Below are positions 1 to 7,812 of a stretch of DNA of 64,000 bases, piece after piece (the stretch's first letter is position 1; every line of letters begins with the position of its first letter). The translations under genes and the position numbers were made by a program. Source of the DNA: Streptomyces sp. NBC_00572 (GTDB lineage: Bacteria > Actinomycetota > Actinomycetes > Streptomycetales > Streptomycetaceae); assembly GCF_026341815.1 (NCBI RefSeq), contig NZ_JAPENX010000001.1, positions 2,604,001-2,668,000 of the forward strand, written 5' to 3'. Under the pieces are notes generated by a model. The model did not search any database. It was not told the origin of the DNA and worked only from the letters and a program-made list of their open reading frames with translations.

Positions 1-1
1 C

Positions 2-493
2 ACAGCCCAGACGATGCTTCCGGCGGGCTTGCGGCTGCTGTTCGTCGAGGGCTTCCGGCCCCCTTCCCTCCAGCGGGAGTACTTCGAGGAGTACGCCGGT
101 GAGCTACGAGCCGCCCATCCCGAATGGTCTGCCGATCAGATCCACTCGGCGGCGAGCAGGTACGTGTCACCCCCCGACATCGCCCCGCACAGCGCCGGCG
201 CGGCCGTCGACCTCACCCTCGCCGATGCCGACGGGCACGAGCTGGACCTGGGCACACGCATGAACGCGGACCCGGAGGAGAGCGCCGGCGCCTGCTACAC
301 CCACGCCCCGAACATCACCGAGGAGGCCCGCGCCAACCGGAAGCTGCTGGGCACCGTACTCACGGCCGCAGGGCTGGTGAACTACCCCACAGAGTGGTGG
401 CACTGGTCCTTCGGGGACCGCTACTGGGCCTTGATCACAGGAGAAGCCGTAGCTCTCTACGGCCCGAAGGATCTCGACTCGCGGCGCAGCTGA
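2..493 (+). CDS. D-alanyl-D-alanine dipeptidase, VanX type (5' end outside window)
   Basis: The frame is open to the left edge, so the N-terminus is missing; only the C-terminal ~160 residues are visible. They carry the M15D zinc-peptidase signature: HSAGAAVD (two of the zinc ligands, pattern HxxGxxxD) and, about 60 residues later, TEWWHW, containing the catalytic Glu and third zinc-ligand His. Family members cleave D-Ala-D-Ala dipeptide in the cell envelope or cytoplasm; in streptomycetes they serve in cell-wall turnover or glycopeptide resistance. No vanH/vanA neighbour is seen, so a resistance role is not supported. The gene stops 71 bp before the first tRNA-fragment module. Confidence 0.85.
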   Translation, partial: TAQTMLPAGLRLLFVEGFRPPSLQREYFEEYAGELRAAHPEWSADQIHSAASRYVSPPDIAPHSAGAAVDLTLADADGHELDLGTRMNADPEESAGACYTHAPNITEEARANRKLLGTVLTAAGLVNYPTEWWHWSFGDRYWALITGEAVALYGPKDLDSRRS

Positions 494-564
494 CCGACCA
501 GCTCTACCGCCCTGGCCCATTCAGCGCACCGGCGGCGGGAGGCCCTCCCTCTTTCGACGACGTG

Positions 565-769
565 CCCCATCCGTGCCCATCAAGGCGGTGAAGAGCAGTC
601 GACAACGGCTCTCAGGGGGCGTGGCAGCACCCTTGGCCACAGGCCATACTTGCAGGTCAGACACCATACCGAGGGCTTGAGCGGCGGTGATTCCCAAGCT
701 TATGGCGCGGGTTCGATTCCCGTCATCCGCTCTTCTTACGAAGCCCCAGGTCAGCGACCTGGGGCTTCG
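565..769 (+). repeat. tRNA-Gly 3'-half att-like module, copy 1
   Basis: Four parts stand at fixed spacing. Arm A (565-578) is CCCCATCCGTGCCC. Box B, CAGGTCAG, is at 653-660. The core at 688-734 runs from TTCCCAA (anticodon loop, CCC) through GCGGGTTCGATTCCCG (T arm) to CATCCGC (acceptor 3' strand). The hairpin at 739-769 contains a second CAGGTCAG at 747. The 5' half of a tRNA is absent, so this is not a functional tRNA gene. It matches what a tyrosine-recombinase insertion at a tRNA 3' end leaves behind, with CAGGTCAG as candidate arm or core-flanking sites. Confidence 0.8.
739..769 (+). terminator. tRNA-type hairpin terminator of module 1
   Basis: Perfect inverted repeat with arms CGAAGCCCCAGGTC and GACCTGGGGCTTCG around AGC. 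It lies directly behind the tRNA fragment and is repeated, with compensating base changes, at the other three modules. Confidence 0.75.
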
Positions 770-868
770 TCGTTGTCTAGACCTCTTGGGGACTCCGCGC
801 CTCTGGCTGGAGCCTGACGCGCAACCGCGGCAGACCCTGGGGCGGCTCGGCCGGGGACTGAACCGCAT

Positions 869-2050
869 TTACCCTCCACTCGGAACGACCTGGTCCTGCG
901 GGGCGGGTAGCTCGGGTCTTCCCTGTGCGGGCACGGATCCCGATCCCGCCGCCCGGCCGGGTGCCGCCTGCCGCATACCGATGCGCCGTGCCGCACGGCG
1001 CCACAGTCGGGGCAGGAAGGTGTAGAAGCGGTCGGGCAGGAACACGGCGTCCGCGATGATCATCGCGCCGGAGAAGAGCGGCAGCCCCATGAGTACGGCG
1101 ATGCCGATGTGCATCCCGAGCAGCACGGCAAGAACGGGATACTTGAGCCGGCCGAAGAGTACGAACGGGAAGGCGACCTGGACGAGCACCGTGACGTAGC
1201 CGGTGATCGCGATCACCATCGGGAAATCGTCCACGAGGTGGGAGAGCGCGGGCCAGGGCTGGAACAGTTCGAGGTTCAGCGCGTAGTGCAGAGCGGTGCC
1301 GCCGCCCCAGGTGGAACCCTGGACCTTGTACAGGCCCGCCGATCCGTAGAGGAAGCAGACCTGTGCGGCGATGACGAAGACGCCGCAGTTGTGCACCACG
1401 GTGGTCAAGGTGACGCGGGCGTGGCGGAGTTCCTGCGCGTACAAGCCCCGCACCGGCTCCGGCACGTCGCCCGCACGAGCCGACTTGAGCCGGTCGCGGC
1501 GTGCGTCCAGGGACCAGCGCCGACCACACGCGGTCAGGACGAGGTACATGGCCATCAGCAGGACCAGGTTGTCGCCCCCGTCCGTCATGAAGATCGACCT
1601 CGCGTGGAACGAGATCACCACGACGGCGAAGAGGACGGACATGACGCGGGTCCGCCAGCCCAGGATGAACAGTACGGACGTGACGACGGCCATCGCGTAG
1701 CAGAACTCGAAATAGGCGGGGCTGTCGGACAGGATCAGGACGCTGTTCCAGCCCGTCTGCTCGAAGAGCTGTTCCGCCAGCGCAGGCGTCCAAGGGGACT
1801 CGGGTCCCCAGATCTCTCCACGGTGCGGGAACTCGCGGAGCAGGAAGACCAGGTAGAGCAGCCCGTAGCCGATGCGCAGCACCGAGGCGGCATACAAGGA
1901 CACCGGGCGGCCGGTGAGGAGGGCCCACAGAGCGCTGACCTGGCCGAGGAGCCACTGACGGGCGACACCGACGAGCGAAGTCCCCGGACTCTGGGGGCGT
2001 TGTGGTGCGGCTGCCGCAGAGGAGGGCCGGGAGGGCTGCTCAATTCCCAT
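869..2050 (-). CDS. HTTM-domain integral membrane protein
   Basis: 393 residues. A short Pro/Ser/Ala-rich N-terminus is followed by a polytopic membrane protein with the HTTM layout: first membrane segment near residue 55 (IGYGLLYLVFLL), a mid region with SFHARSIFMTDGGDNL, and several later hydrophobic helices. HTTM proteins are related to the membrane part of vitamin-K-dependent gamma-carboxylase; their actual reaction in actinomycetes is not established. The start codon lies inside the upstream DUF5819 gene (11 bp overlap), so the two are translationally coupled and probably form one membrane complex. The C-terminal 40 residues are basic and low complexity. Confidence 0.8.
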   Translation of the reverse strand: MGIEQPSRPSSAAAAPQRPQSPGTSLVGVARQWLLGQVSALWALLTGRPVSLYAASVLRIGYGLLYLVFLLREFPHRGEIWGPESPWTPALAEQLFEQTGWNSVLILSDSPAYFEFCYAMAVVTSVLFILGWRTRVMSVLFAVVVISFHARSIFMTDGGDNLVLLMAMYLVLTACGRRWSLDARRDRLKSARAGDVPEPVRGLYAQELRHARVTLTTVVHNCGVFVIAAQVCFLYGSAGLYKVQGSTWGGGTALHYALNLELFQPWPALSHLVDDFPMVIAITGYVTVLVQVAFPFVLFGRLKYPVLAVLLGMHIGIAVLMGLPLFSGAMIIADAVFLPDRFYTFLPRLWRRAARRIGMRQAAPGRAAGSGSVPAQGRPELPAPQDQVVPSGG

Positions 2051-2819
2051 GGGGGGTCACCTTCCACCAGGGCAGGAGCCGGTTCTCGGTGGGTACCGGC
2101 GGGCGGTTGCCGGCGGCGGTGCCGGGAGCGGCGATGGGCGTCGTGACGACCCGAAGCTGAACGAAGTCGAACGAGTCGACACCGTGGCGGGCGGCGAAGC
2201 GGTCCGCGGCGATATTGCGCAGGTACTGCTGCATCATCACCGCCCGTTCCGAGCGTGCCGTGTCGCTTCCTCCGTGCGTCTCGACATAGGAGCTCCAGGC
2301 GCGTCGCAAAAGGTTCTGAGCCGTGTGGCTTGGAAATGCGTTGTGGTCGACTGCGGCATTGTCCACGGCGGCCAGGTCGAACCAGGGGCTCACTCGTACC
2401 GATCCGTCGGAGGCCGTTTGTGCAGTTCTCGCCAGGACCTTCCGGTTGAAGGAATCGGGGTCCGGTGCGAAAAGTCGCCAATTCTGCTCGAAAAGGGGGT
2501 ACATCCATCCGTTGACCTGTGGGCTGTACCGCTTCGATACGGTGTTGGAGGGGGCTACGTGAAGGAACACCATGACGACATGGACCAGCGTGGTCACCAG
2601 ACACAGGGCCAGGGCCGTGCGCAGCCCCGCTCTCAGTGCGAGGACCCTCATGTGCCGTCTGTCCGGCGGGGTCGCCCTGTCGTGTTCTGGTGGCAGGGGG
2701 GCCGGATCGGAACCGGACTGCTGAAGTTCCTGCACGGCCGCTGTTTCGATTCCGCTCGACACCGCCCACCCTGTCCTTCGCGTATGCGCTGCTCGCGCCT
2801 GAGTCTCTGCGTCTCTCAC
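2040..2819 (-). CDS. DUF5819 family membrane-anchored protein
   Basis: 259 residues from a GTG start; an internal start near the single N-terminal membrane helix (ALALCLVTTLVHVVMVFL) is possible because the first ~55 residues are polar and poorly conserved in character. After the helix comes the motif region with NGWMYPLFEQNWRLFAPDP, typical of DUF5819 proteins. Function unknown; DUF5819 and HTTM genes are regular partners, and here they overlap. The protein is probably exported with one N-terminal anchor. It is the first gene of a two-gene operon that ends just before module 1. Confidence 0.75.
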   Translation of the reverse strand: MRDAETQARAAHTRRTGWAVSSGIETAAVQELQQSGSDPAPLPPEHDRATPPDRRHMRVLALRAGLRTALALCLVTTLVHVVMVFLHVAPSNTVSKRYSPQVNGWMYPLFEQNWRLFAPDPDSFNRKVLARTAQTASDGSVRVSPWFDLAAVDNAAVDHNAFPSHTAQNLLRRAWSSYVETHGGSDTARSERAVMMQQYLRNIAADRFAARHGVDSFDFVQLRVVTTPIAAPGTAAGNRPPVPTENRLLPWWKVTPHGN

Positions 2820-2895
2820 CGGCGGCGCACGACGGAACCGCTGAGGATTCCGCCGCGCGCCGTCATCTGATGAACGGTCTTATGCGGCCTGCTGC

Positions 2896-4146
2896 TCAGC
2901 CCTCGTGGACCGCGGGCTTGTCGGCGTAGCCGTAGTGCCCGTCAGCCTGCTCACCGTGGTCGCCGTAGTCGCCCTGGTCGCCGTGGTCGCCGTGGTCCGG
3001 CTTGCCGGGCCCCTCGTCGTGCCCGTGCTCCGGCCCACCGTGCTCGGGCTTGCCGCCGTGGTCCGGCCGACCGTGGTCCGGCTTGCCGCCGTTCCCGCCG
3101 GCGACGTTCCCGCCGGTGATGGAGCCGCCGGTCGTGTTCCCAGCGCTGTTGCCCGACGTGTTACCGCCAGTGGTGTTCCCGGCGGTGTTGCCCACGGTGT
3201 TCCCGGAGGTGTTGCCGGCGATGTTCCCCGAGGTGCCGCCGCCCACCAGGTTGACGCTGGGCCCGCCGATGAGGGTGCCGCCGATCAGACCCAGAGTCGT
3301 ACCCGTCGTCGCCCCGGTCGTCGTCCCCGTCGTCGCGCCGGTCGTCGTACCGGTCGTCGTCCCCGCCGTCGCGCCGGTCGTCGTACCGCCGGTGGCGCAC
3401 CCGCCGAGGAAGATCCTGTTGTTGTTGAGCGTCACCTCGCCGTTGCGGGCCAGCGCCCGGCCCTCGACGCTCGCGCCCTGGTTCACGAAGATCGAGGTCA
3501 GAGCCATGATGGTGCCCACGAAGGTGGAGGTGGTGCCGAGGGTCGCCGAGCTCCCGATCTGCCAGTACACGTTGCACGGCGAAGCGCCGTTCGTGAGGAG
3601 GATCCGACTGCTGGACGCCGTCGTCAGGGCTTCAGGGATCTGGAACACCCAGACCGCGTTGGGGTTTCCTCCGGCATTCAGGATCAGATCGCCGGTGAGC
3701 CCGACACCGGACGTGGCCCTGTGGACGCCAGGAAGCAGCTCCTGGCCCCCGCCGATTCCTGCCGCGAGCGGGAAGTCCGGGGCCTGGCCCGTCAATTGGC
3801 CGGCCGCGTTGTTGTACGCCACGATCAGATCGATCTTGGCCTGGCGGGCCTGATCGTCCGCGGGGTGCACCGCGCCGAGCACGCGTCCGGGCGGGAATCC
3901 GGTGATGGCCCCGTTCGGGTGCGTCCCGAGGTCGTGATCGAGCACCGAGTTGCCGGTGTTGGTGACTCCTTGCCCTGCCAGGACGGAGTAGCTGGCGGTC
4001 GTGCCCAGAGGAACGGGCGTCGCGATGGCAAGTGCCTGCGTCGACGTGACGGCGACCATGGCGGCGGCAACTGCTGTGGCGAGGGCCGAGGCCAGCCCGC
4101 CGGACAGAATGCGGCGCTGAGTCGTTCGAGGGATGTGCAGCTTCAT
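2896..4146 (-). CDS. secreted DUF3494 ice-binding-like protein with repetitive tail
   Basis: 416 residues from the ATG that opens a signal peptide (MKLHIPRTTQRRIL, then a hydrophobic stretch ending at TQALA); an upstream in-frame GTG at 4179 would add 11 residues before this peptide and is less likely. Residues ~40-250 are a DUF3494 beta-solenoid domain: SYSVLAGQGVTNTGNS, the central VFQIPEALTT and the closing GEVTLNNNRIFLGGC. The tail has Gly-Thr-Ala repeats, then NTxGN repeats, then a His/Asp/Gly/Pro-rich stretch. DUF3494 proteins include ice-binding proteins and adhesins; in a soil actinomycete a surface or adhesion role is as likely as ice binding. No sortase signal is visible. Confidence 0.8.
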   Translation of the reverse strand: MKLHIPRTTQRRILSGGLASALATAVAAAMVAVTSTQALAIATPVPLGTTASYSVLAGQGVTNTGNSVLDHDLGTHPNGAITGFPPGRVLGAVHPADDQARQAKIDLIVAYNNAAGQLTGQAPDFPLAAGIGGGQELLPGVHRATSGVGLTGDLILNAGGNPNAVWVFQIPEALTTASSSRILLTNGASPCNVYWQIGSSATLGTTSTFVGTIMALTSIFVNQGASVEGRALARNGEVTLNNNRIFLGGCATGGTTTGATAGTTTGTTTGATTGTTTGATTGTTLGLIGGTLIGGPSVNLVGGGTSGNIAGNTSGNTVGNTAGNTTGGNTSGNSAGNTTGGSITGGNVAGGNGGKPDHGRPDHGGKPEHGGPEHGHDEGPGKPDHGDHGDQGDYGDHGEQADGHYGYADKPAVHEG

Positions 4147-4179
4147 CAAGAGGCCATTTTCTGTGGGGGGCCATGGCAC

Positions 4180-4605
4180 ACGCCGGGCCTACGGATCACC
4201 CGGGGCGCCTTCTAGCTGTGGCCGCATATTACGCATGAAAATTCGCGCACCCGTACCGGGCGAAACCGAGGAGGGGGGATGAATACAAAAAGATTCAACG
4301 CCGCGGTGCGTGATGAAAATATGCAATCCCGTGCCGCCGACGATTCAGAACATCGCCGGATGAGTGAAATTCGATCAGTTCACACGAAGCGGCACCGCAC
4401 ACCTGTCCTGAAACCGACCCCGATGCGAACGCGGATGTACGCCGACTGGGTCGATTCAGGACCGCTGCGGCGTGGGCGTGGCGCGCCCGGGGCGAAAAGC
4501 TCAAGGAGGCGCGGCATCAGCGGCGGGCTCTTCCCGGTGCCGGCCGCGGGTGGAGGAGCAGCGGTTCCGGGGCATCGTCGCAGCCCGGCGCGTCACCCTC
4601 GGGGT
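4180..4605. other. AT-richer intergenic region with candidate promoter of the DUF3494 gene
   Basis: No gene can be supported in this 426-bp gap. Base composition drops clearly in G+C around 4230-4340 relative to all neighbours. On the minus strand TAATAT (4226-4231) fits a -10 element placed 35-80 bp before the candidate starts of the DUF3494 gene; no convincing -35 is seen. The rest holds nothing recognisable. Confidence 0.35.
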
Positions 4606-5460
4606 TCAGGACGCGTAGAGCTTGATGGCGTCGGTGATGAAGTGCCGGCTCTGCTCCGGGGCGAGGGCCAGCGCCCGCAGCCGGGCGTGCGTCACGCTGT
4701 ACTGCTGTACGTCGGACGCCTTCGCCAGGCAGAGGCCGCCGGTGAACCTCTCCAGATACACCACCGCCTCACGGGTGTGGGAGAACTCCAGGATGGAGAA
4801 CTGTCCCGTCAGCCCCGGGTGAGCGCCTGTGCTGTGCGGGAGTACCTCGACGGTGATGTGCGGCTCGGTGCTGAGCGCGTGCAGGTGCTCCAGTTGCTCG
4901 CGCATGATCTCCCGGCTGCCGACGACACGCCGCAGGGCCGATTCGTCCAGGACGACCCACAGATGCAACCGGCGGGCGAGGTCATAGATCCGGTACTGAC
5001 GGCGGAGTCGCACCTTCAGTCGCGCGGCGGCCTGGTCGACCGTGACGAGGGGGATCGTTTCCTCAATGACCGCGGCGGCGTAGGCGGGGGTCTGCAGCAG
5101 GCCGGGGACCACCATGGACTCGTAGGCTCGGATGGACGCGGCGACCGCCTCCAGGTCGAGATAGACGCTGTGAGGGATGTCGCCGTAGGAGTGCCACCAG
5201 CCCTGACGGCTCGACTCCCTGGCCAGTGCTGTCAGGTGGTCGACGAGATGCTGGTCAGTGACGCCGTAGAGCACGCAGAGATCGCGTACGTCGCGGGGGC
5301 TGACCGCACGGCGACCCGTCTCCATGTGACTGACCTTGGCCTGGGAGATCAGCAGTTCCGCCGCGACCTGCGTGCCGGTCATACCGCGGTCCTCACGGAG
5401 CCGGCGCAGCTCCGCCCCCAGTCGTCGTCCTGTGACGGTCGGGTTGTTGTTCGCCGCCAT
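4606..5460 (-). CDS. XRE-family regulator with DUF5753 domain
   Basis: 284 residues. Residues ~10-65 form an HTH_XRE domain (GRRLGAELRRLREDRGMTG, then AELLISQAKVSHMETGRR). Residues ~95-275 are DUF5753, with the typical YESMVVPGLLQTPAYA and the closing YLERFTGGLCL. Streptomyces encodes dozens of these; most are followed by a small DUF397 gene, and the pairs act as developmental regulators or antitoxin-like systems. Here no DUF397 gene follows: the next 400 bp are empty. It is therefore an orphan, or its partner was lost in rearrangement of this accessory region. Confidence 0.85.
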   Translation of the reverse strand: MAANNNPTVTGRRLGAELRRLREDRGMTGTQVAAELLISQAKVSHMETGRRAVSPRDVRDLCVLYGVTDQHLVDHLTALARESSRQGWWHSYGDIPHSVYLDLEAVAASIRAYESMVVPGLLQTPAYAAAVIEETIPLVTVDQAAARLKVRLRRQYRIYDLARRLHLWVVLDESALRRVVGSREIMREQLEHLHALSTEPHITVEVLPHSTGAHPGLTGQFSILEFSHTREAVVYLERFTGGLCLAKASDVQQYSVTHARLRALALAPEQSRHFITDAIKLYAS

Positions 5461-5689
5461 GGGCGGTGTACCTCCGGCTCCAAGCCACTACGTGCCCGAG
5501 CAGATTGGCATGGAGCACCGGTTGTTGATCACGCGCCGTGCCGCCGGTGTCGTGCGTCGGCAAAGAATTGTGATGATTCAATCTGCCCGGCGCCGCCCGT
5601 ACGAACCAGCGCTCCGCGTGGCCCACGGCGCCCTACGGCGCGCAAGCCGGGCCGCGGGGAAGGAACGGCGGCCGGGATCGGTGGGTGGC

Positions 5690-5821
5690 TCAGTGGGCGA
5701 AGCGGCGGGGTGTCACGGAGTTCACGCCGAGGTGGAGAACGGCGGCGATGAGCACCAGTACGCCGGTGGAGAGGAGTTACAGCGCACCGCCGAGCTTCGA
5801 GCCGACGATGATCAGCGCCAT
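5690..5821 (-). pseudogene. possible small membrane-protein gene broken by a stop codon
   Basis: Reading from ATG at 5821 gives MALIIVGSKLGGAL, then TAA, then in the same frame LLSTGVLVLIAAVLHLGV and NSVTPRRFAH before TGA. The two hydrophobic halves together resemble the ~40-residue membrane peptides common in streptomycetes, with one in-frame stop in the middle. It could be chance; nothing else supports expression. Confidence 0.3.
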
Positions 5822-5863
5822 GAGGGCACCTCGGCTCTGCAGCGGAGGCCCCGTGGCATCGTG

Positions 5864-6069
5864 CCCCATCCGTGCCCTTCGGAACGGTGAACAGCGGTCA
5901 ACACGGGTATCGCCGGATCACCGAAAGGAGCCGCGAGAAGGGGCGTTTTCGCAGGTCAGGCACCTTGCGATCTGTGCCGGCTCCGATGATTCCCAAGCTT
6001 ATAGCGCGGGTTCGATTCCCGTCATCCGCTCTTCTGCGAAAGCCCCAGGTCAGCGACCTGGGGCTTTCG
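5864..6069 (+). repeat. tRNA-Gly 3'-half att-like module, copy 2
   Basis: Same architecture and spacing as copy 1: arm A CCCCATCCGTGCCC at 5864, CAGGTCAG at 5952-5959, core at 5987-6033, hairpin at 6037-6069 with CAGGTCAG at 6046. Arm A to box B is 88 bp and box B to core is 35 bp, identical to copy 1, while the 27 bp between box and core are unrelated. The core differs from copy 1 only at one purine (TATAGCGCGG for TATGGCGCGG). The left part of the gap (5461-5689) holds nothing recognisable. Confidence 0.8.
6037..6069 (+). terminator. hairpin terminator of module 2
   Basis: Arms CGAAAGCCCCAGGTC and GACCTGGGGCTTTCG around AGC. One extra A-T pair distinguishes it from copy 1, with both arms changed together. 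Confidence 0.75.
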
Positions 6070-6137
6070 TGTCACCTAGACCCCTCAGGGTCGGCTTCGG
6101 CGTCCGGCGCTCGCCCGCGGAAGCGCGCGCAACGCGC

Positions 6138-6629
6138 TCACCTCTGCACTTCGCCGACCCAGGCCGTGAGCCCTGTCAGGAATCCCGCCTTCTCGTCCGG
6201 CGACAGCCCCTCCAGCGCGCGTAGCAGCGGCTCGGTCCGTCGAACGATGAAGGCTTCGAGCGGCAGGCGGTATTCCGCGGCCAAGGACACCAGGACGCGG
6301 CGGCGGTTCGTCGGATCCTCGGCCCGCTCCACGATGCCGGCCCGGCTCAGGGCTCCGACCAGTTCACTGGCGGTGGACAACGACACCTGAAGCCGTCGGG
6401 CGATCTCACTGACGGCCAGCGGCCGTCCGGCCAGCAACTGGGGCAGTACGGCGCCATGGCGCGGCGTCAGGCCATGCGCCTCCATGACGCCCCGCAAAGG
6501 CTCCGGCATCAGATCCCGCACGACCGAACCCCGGAAGAACGGCTCCAACAACGGCACGAGACCGGCGACTTCAAGATCATCCGGGGTCGGCTTCCGTGAC
6601 GCCTTCCCGGCGCTCTCGCTCTGCGGCAT
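6138..6629 (-). CDS. MarR-family transcriptional regulator
   Basis: 163 residues from ATG at 6629; an upstream TTG (6659) would run through the divergent promoter and is rejected. The winged-helix part is clear: MEAHGLTPRHGAVLPQLL, LAVSEIARRLQVSLSTASEL (recognition helix) and the wing RAEDPTNRRRVLVSL. Divergently transcribed from the questin-oxidase-like gene, 58 bp apart, which it probably represses from the shared promoter. Like its neighbours it lies between modules 2 and 3, so the three genes appear to form one cargo block: regulator, oxidoreductase, hydrolase. Confidence 0.88.
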   Translation of the reverse strand: MPQSESAGKASRKPTPDDLEVAGLVPLLEPFFRGSVVRDLMPEPLRGVMEAHGLTPRHGAVLPQLLAGRPLAVSEIARRLQVSLSTASELVGALSRAGIVERAEDPTNRRRVLVSLAAEYRLPLEAFIVRRTEPLLRALEGLSPDEKAGFLTGLTAWVGEVQR

Positions 6630-6687
6630 GCTACAAGTGTATATGGTTCTGGTTTCCAAACTATTGGGTAATCCGAAGGGTCTTTAG
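6630..6687. promoter_or_regulatory. shared divergent promoter with short palindrome
   Basis: 58 bp between the marR start and the oxidase start. It contains GTTTCCAAAC (6652-6661), whose 4-bp outer arms GTTT/AAAC are complementary, and an A/T-rich stretch ACAAGTGTATATGG (6633-6646). The position fits a MarR operator; the sequence alone does not fix the exact site. Confidence 0.4.
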
Positions 6688-7812
6688 ATGCCGTCGATCA
6701 GCTACAGCGATGCACTCAACGACGCCCTGGAACGCATGGACGACCTGGGATACGAGCGAGGACAGGGGGTGGATCTCGCCAACCACGGCCCGATGGGCGC
6801 CGAGGCACTCGCCCTGCTCGGGCAAGGGGACGAAGTCGCCCAGTGGGTGGGGCGCTACCGGAAGGCGATGGAACACCACGAGCCTCCCGCCGCCCGCTTC
6901 GCCCTGGACCCCGCGGACGAGTCCTCGTGGCGCCCCGCCCTCGGTACCTTCCGGAGGGCCGGGGACTGGGAGCAGCTCTTCACCCGCGAACTGGCGGAGG
7001 CGCACTGGCGCGAGGTGCTCGTACGCTGGTGGCCCCGCCTCCTTCCAGGGCTGTTCGCGGGCCTGACGCACGGGGTCATCCGTACGGCGCACGCCGTACG
7101 CGGCCTGTACGCGACCGGCGACGGAGGCACAGTGCTCCAGCTGAAGGAACTGGCCCGCGGCCTGGCCTACTGGGCGGCCCGCTACAGCGAACTACCCGGC
7201 CGCCCTCGACTGCACGGCCCTCACGAACTGCCCGACGCGGTCGCCACGCTGCCCCGCGTACCGCTCGACGGTCCGATGGGGCCGGGTACCGCCCTCCACC
7301 GCCTGGACACGCTCGCCGAACTCCCCGGCTACGGCGAGTCCCTGGAGGCGCTGTCCCCGCAGCAGGCACCCCGGCTGCTGAGCGAGATGACGGCCCAGTT
7401 CGCCGATGTCTACCTCGGCCACCCCGAGGTGTACCCCGTCCCGCTGATCCACGGCGTCACGGCCCCCGCCGCCGTCCGCCTCGTACTCCCGCATCTGCCG
7501 CACGAGCTGCACGAGCCGACGCTGGCCCGGCTCTGGCAGGTGCAGTCGGCGTTCCTGTTCGCCTTCACCTCGGACCGGCGCGACGAGGGCACGGCGGCCT
7601 GGGAGTCGGAGGTACCGGATCTGCCCCCACTGGACGACCTGGGTGCCCGCGCCGTCGAGCACGGCGACGAGCACGTCATCAAGTTCACCGAAGCGTGCCT
7701 GCGCGAATACGCTCTTCGGCCCGACCCGCGCTATCCGGCCGCCGCCTTCGCCGCGCAGCGGCGCATCACCCGCCTCGACGCCGGCGGCGGGGTCAAGGGA
7801 GCCGCCTCATGA
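6688..7812 (+). CDS. questin oxidase-like protein (DUF4243 family)
   Basis: 374 residues. The opening SYSDALNDALERMDD, the early NHGPMGAEALALL and the later HGVIRTAHAVRGL are the recurring elements of the questin oxidase-like family, whose fungal member opens an anthraquinone ring. Bacterial members are mostly uncharacterised; they are all-helical and cytoplasmic with conserved His residues in the NHGPMG and THGVIRTAHA segments. The stop codon overlaps the ATGA start of the following hydrolase, so the two products are probably made together and may act on the same aromatic compound. Expression is probably governed by the divergent MarR gene. Confidence 0.75.
   Translation: MPSISYSDALNDALERMDDLGYERGQGVDLANHGPMGAEALALLGQGDEVAQWVGRYRKAMEHHEPPAARFALDPADESSWRPALGTFRRAGDWEQLFTRELAEAHWREVLVRWWPRLLPGLFAGLTHGVIRTAHAVRGLYATGDGGTVLQLKELARGLAYWAARYSELPGRPRLHGPHELPDAVATLPRVPLDGPMGPGTALHRLDTLAELPGYGESLEALSPQQAPRLLSEMTAQFADVYLGHPEVYPVPLIHGVTAPAAVRLVLPHLPHELHEPTLARLWQVQSAFLFAFTSDRRDEGTAAWESEVPDLPPLDDLGARAVEHGDEHVIKFTEACLREYALRPDPRYPAAAFAAQRRITRLDAGGGVKGAAS

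Noticed and set aside
521..868. Minus-strand reading frame containing ADDGNRTRAISLGI, with similar ones near 10531 and 8586
   Set aside because: It is the antisense of the tRNA-Gly fragment; this spurious peptide appears wherever that tRNA end is translated backwards. No ribosome-binding site, and it covers the terminator.
2905..4215. Plus-strand frame opposite the DUF3494 gene
   Set aside because: Product is a Val/Pro/Ala/Arg repeat arising from the repetitive tail of the real gene; the minus-strand product has signal peptide and domain.
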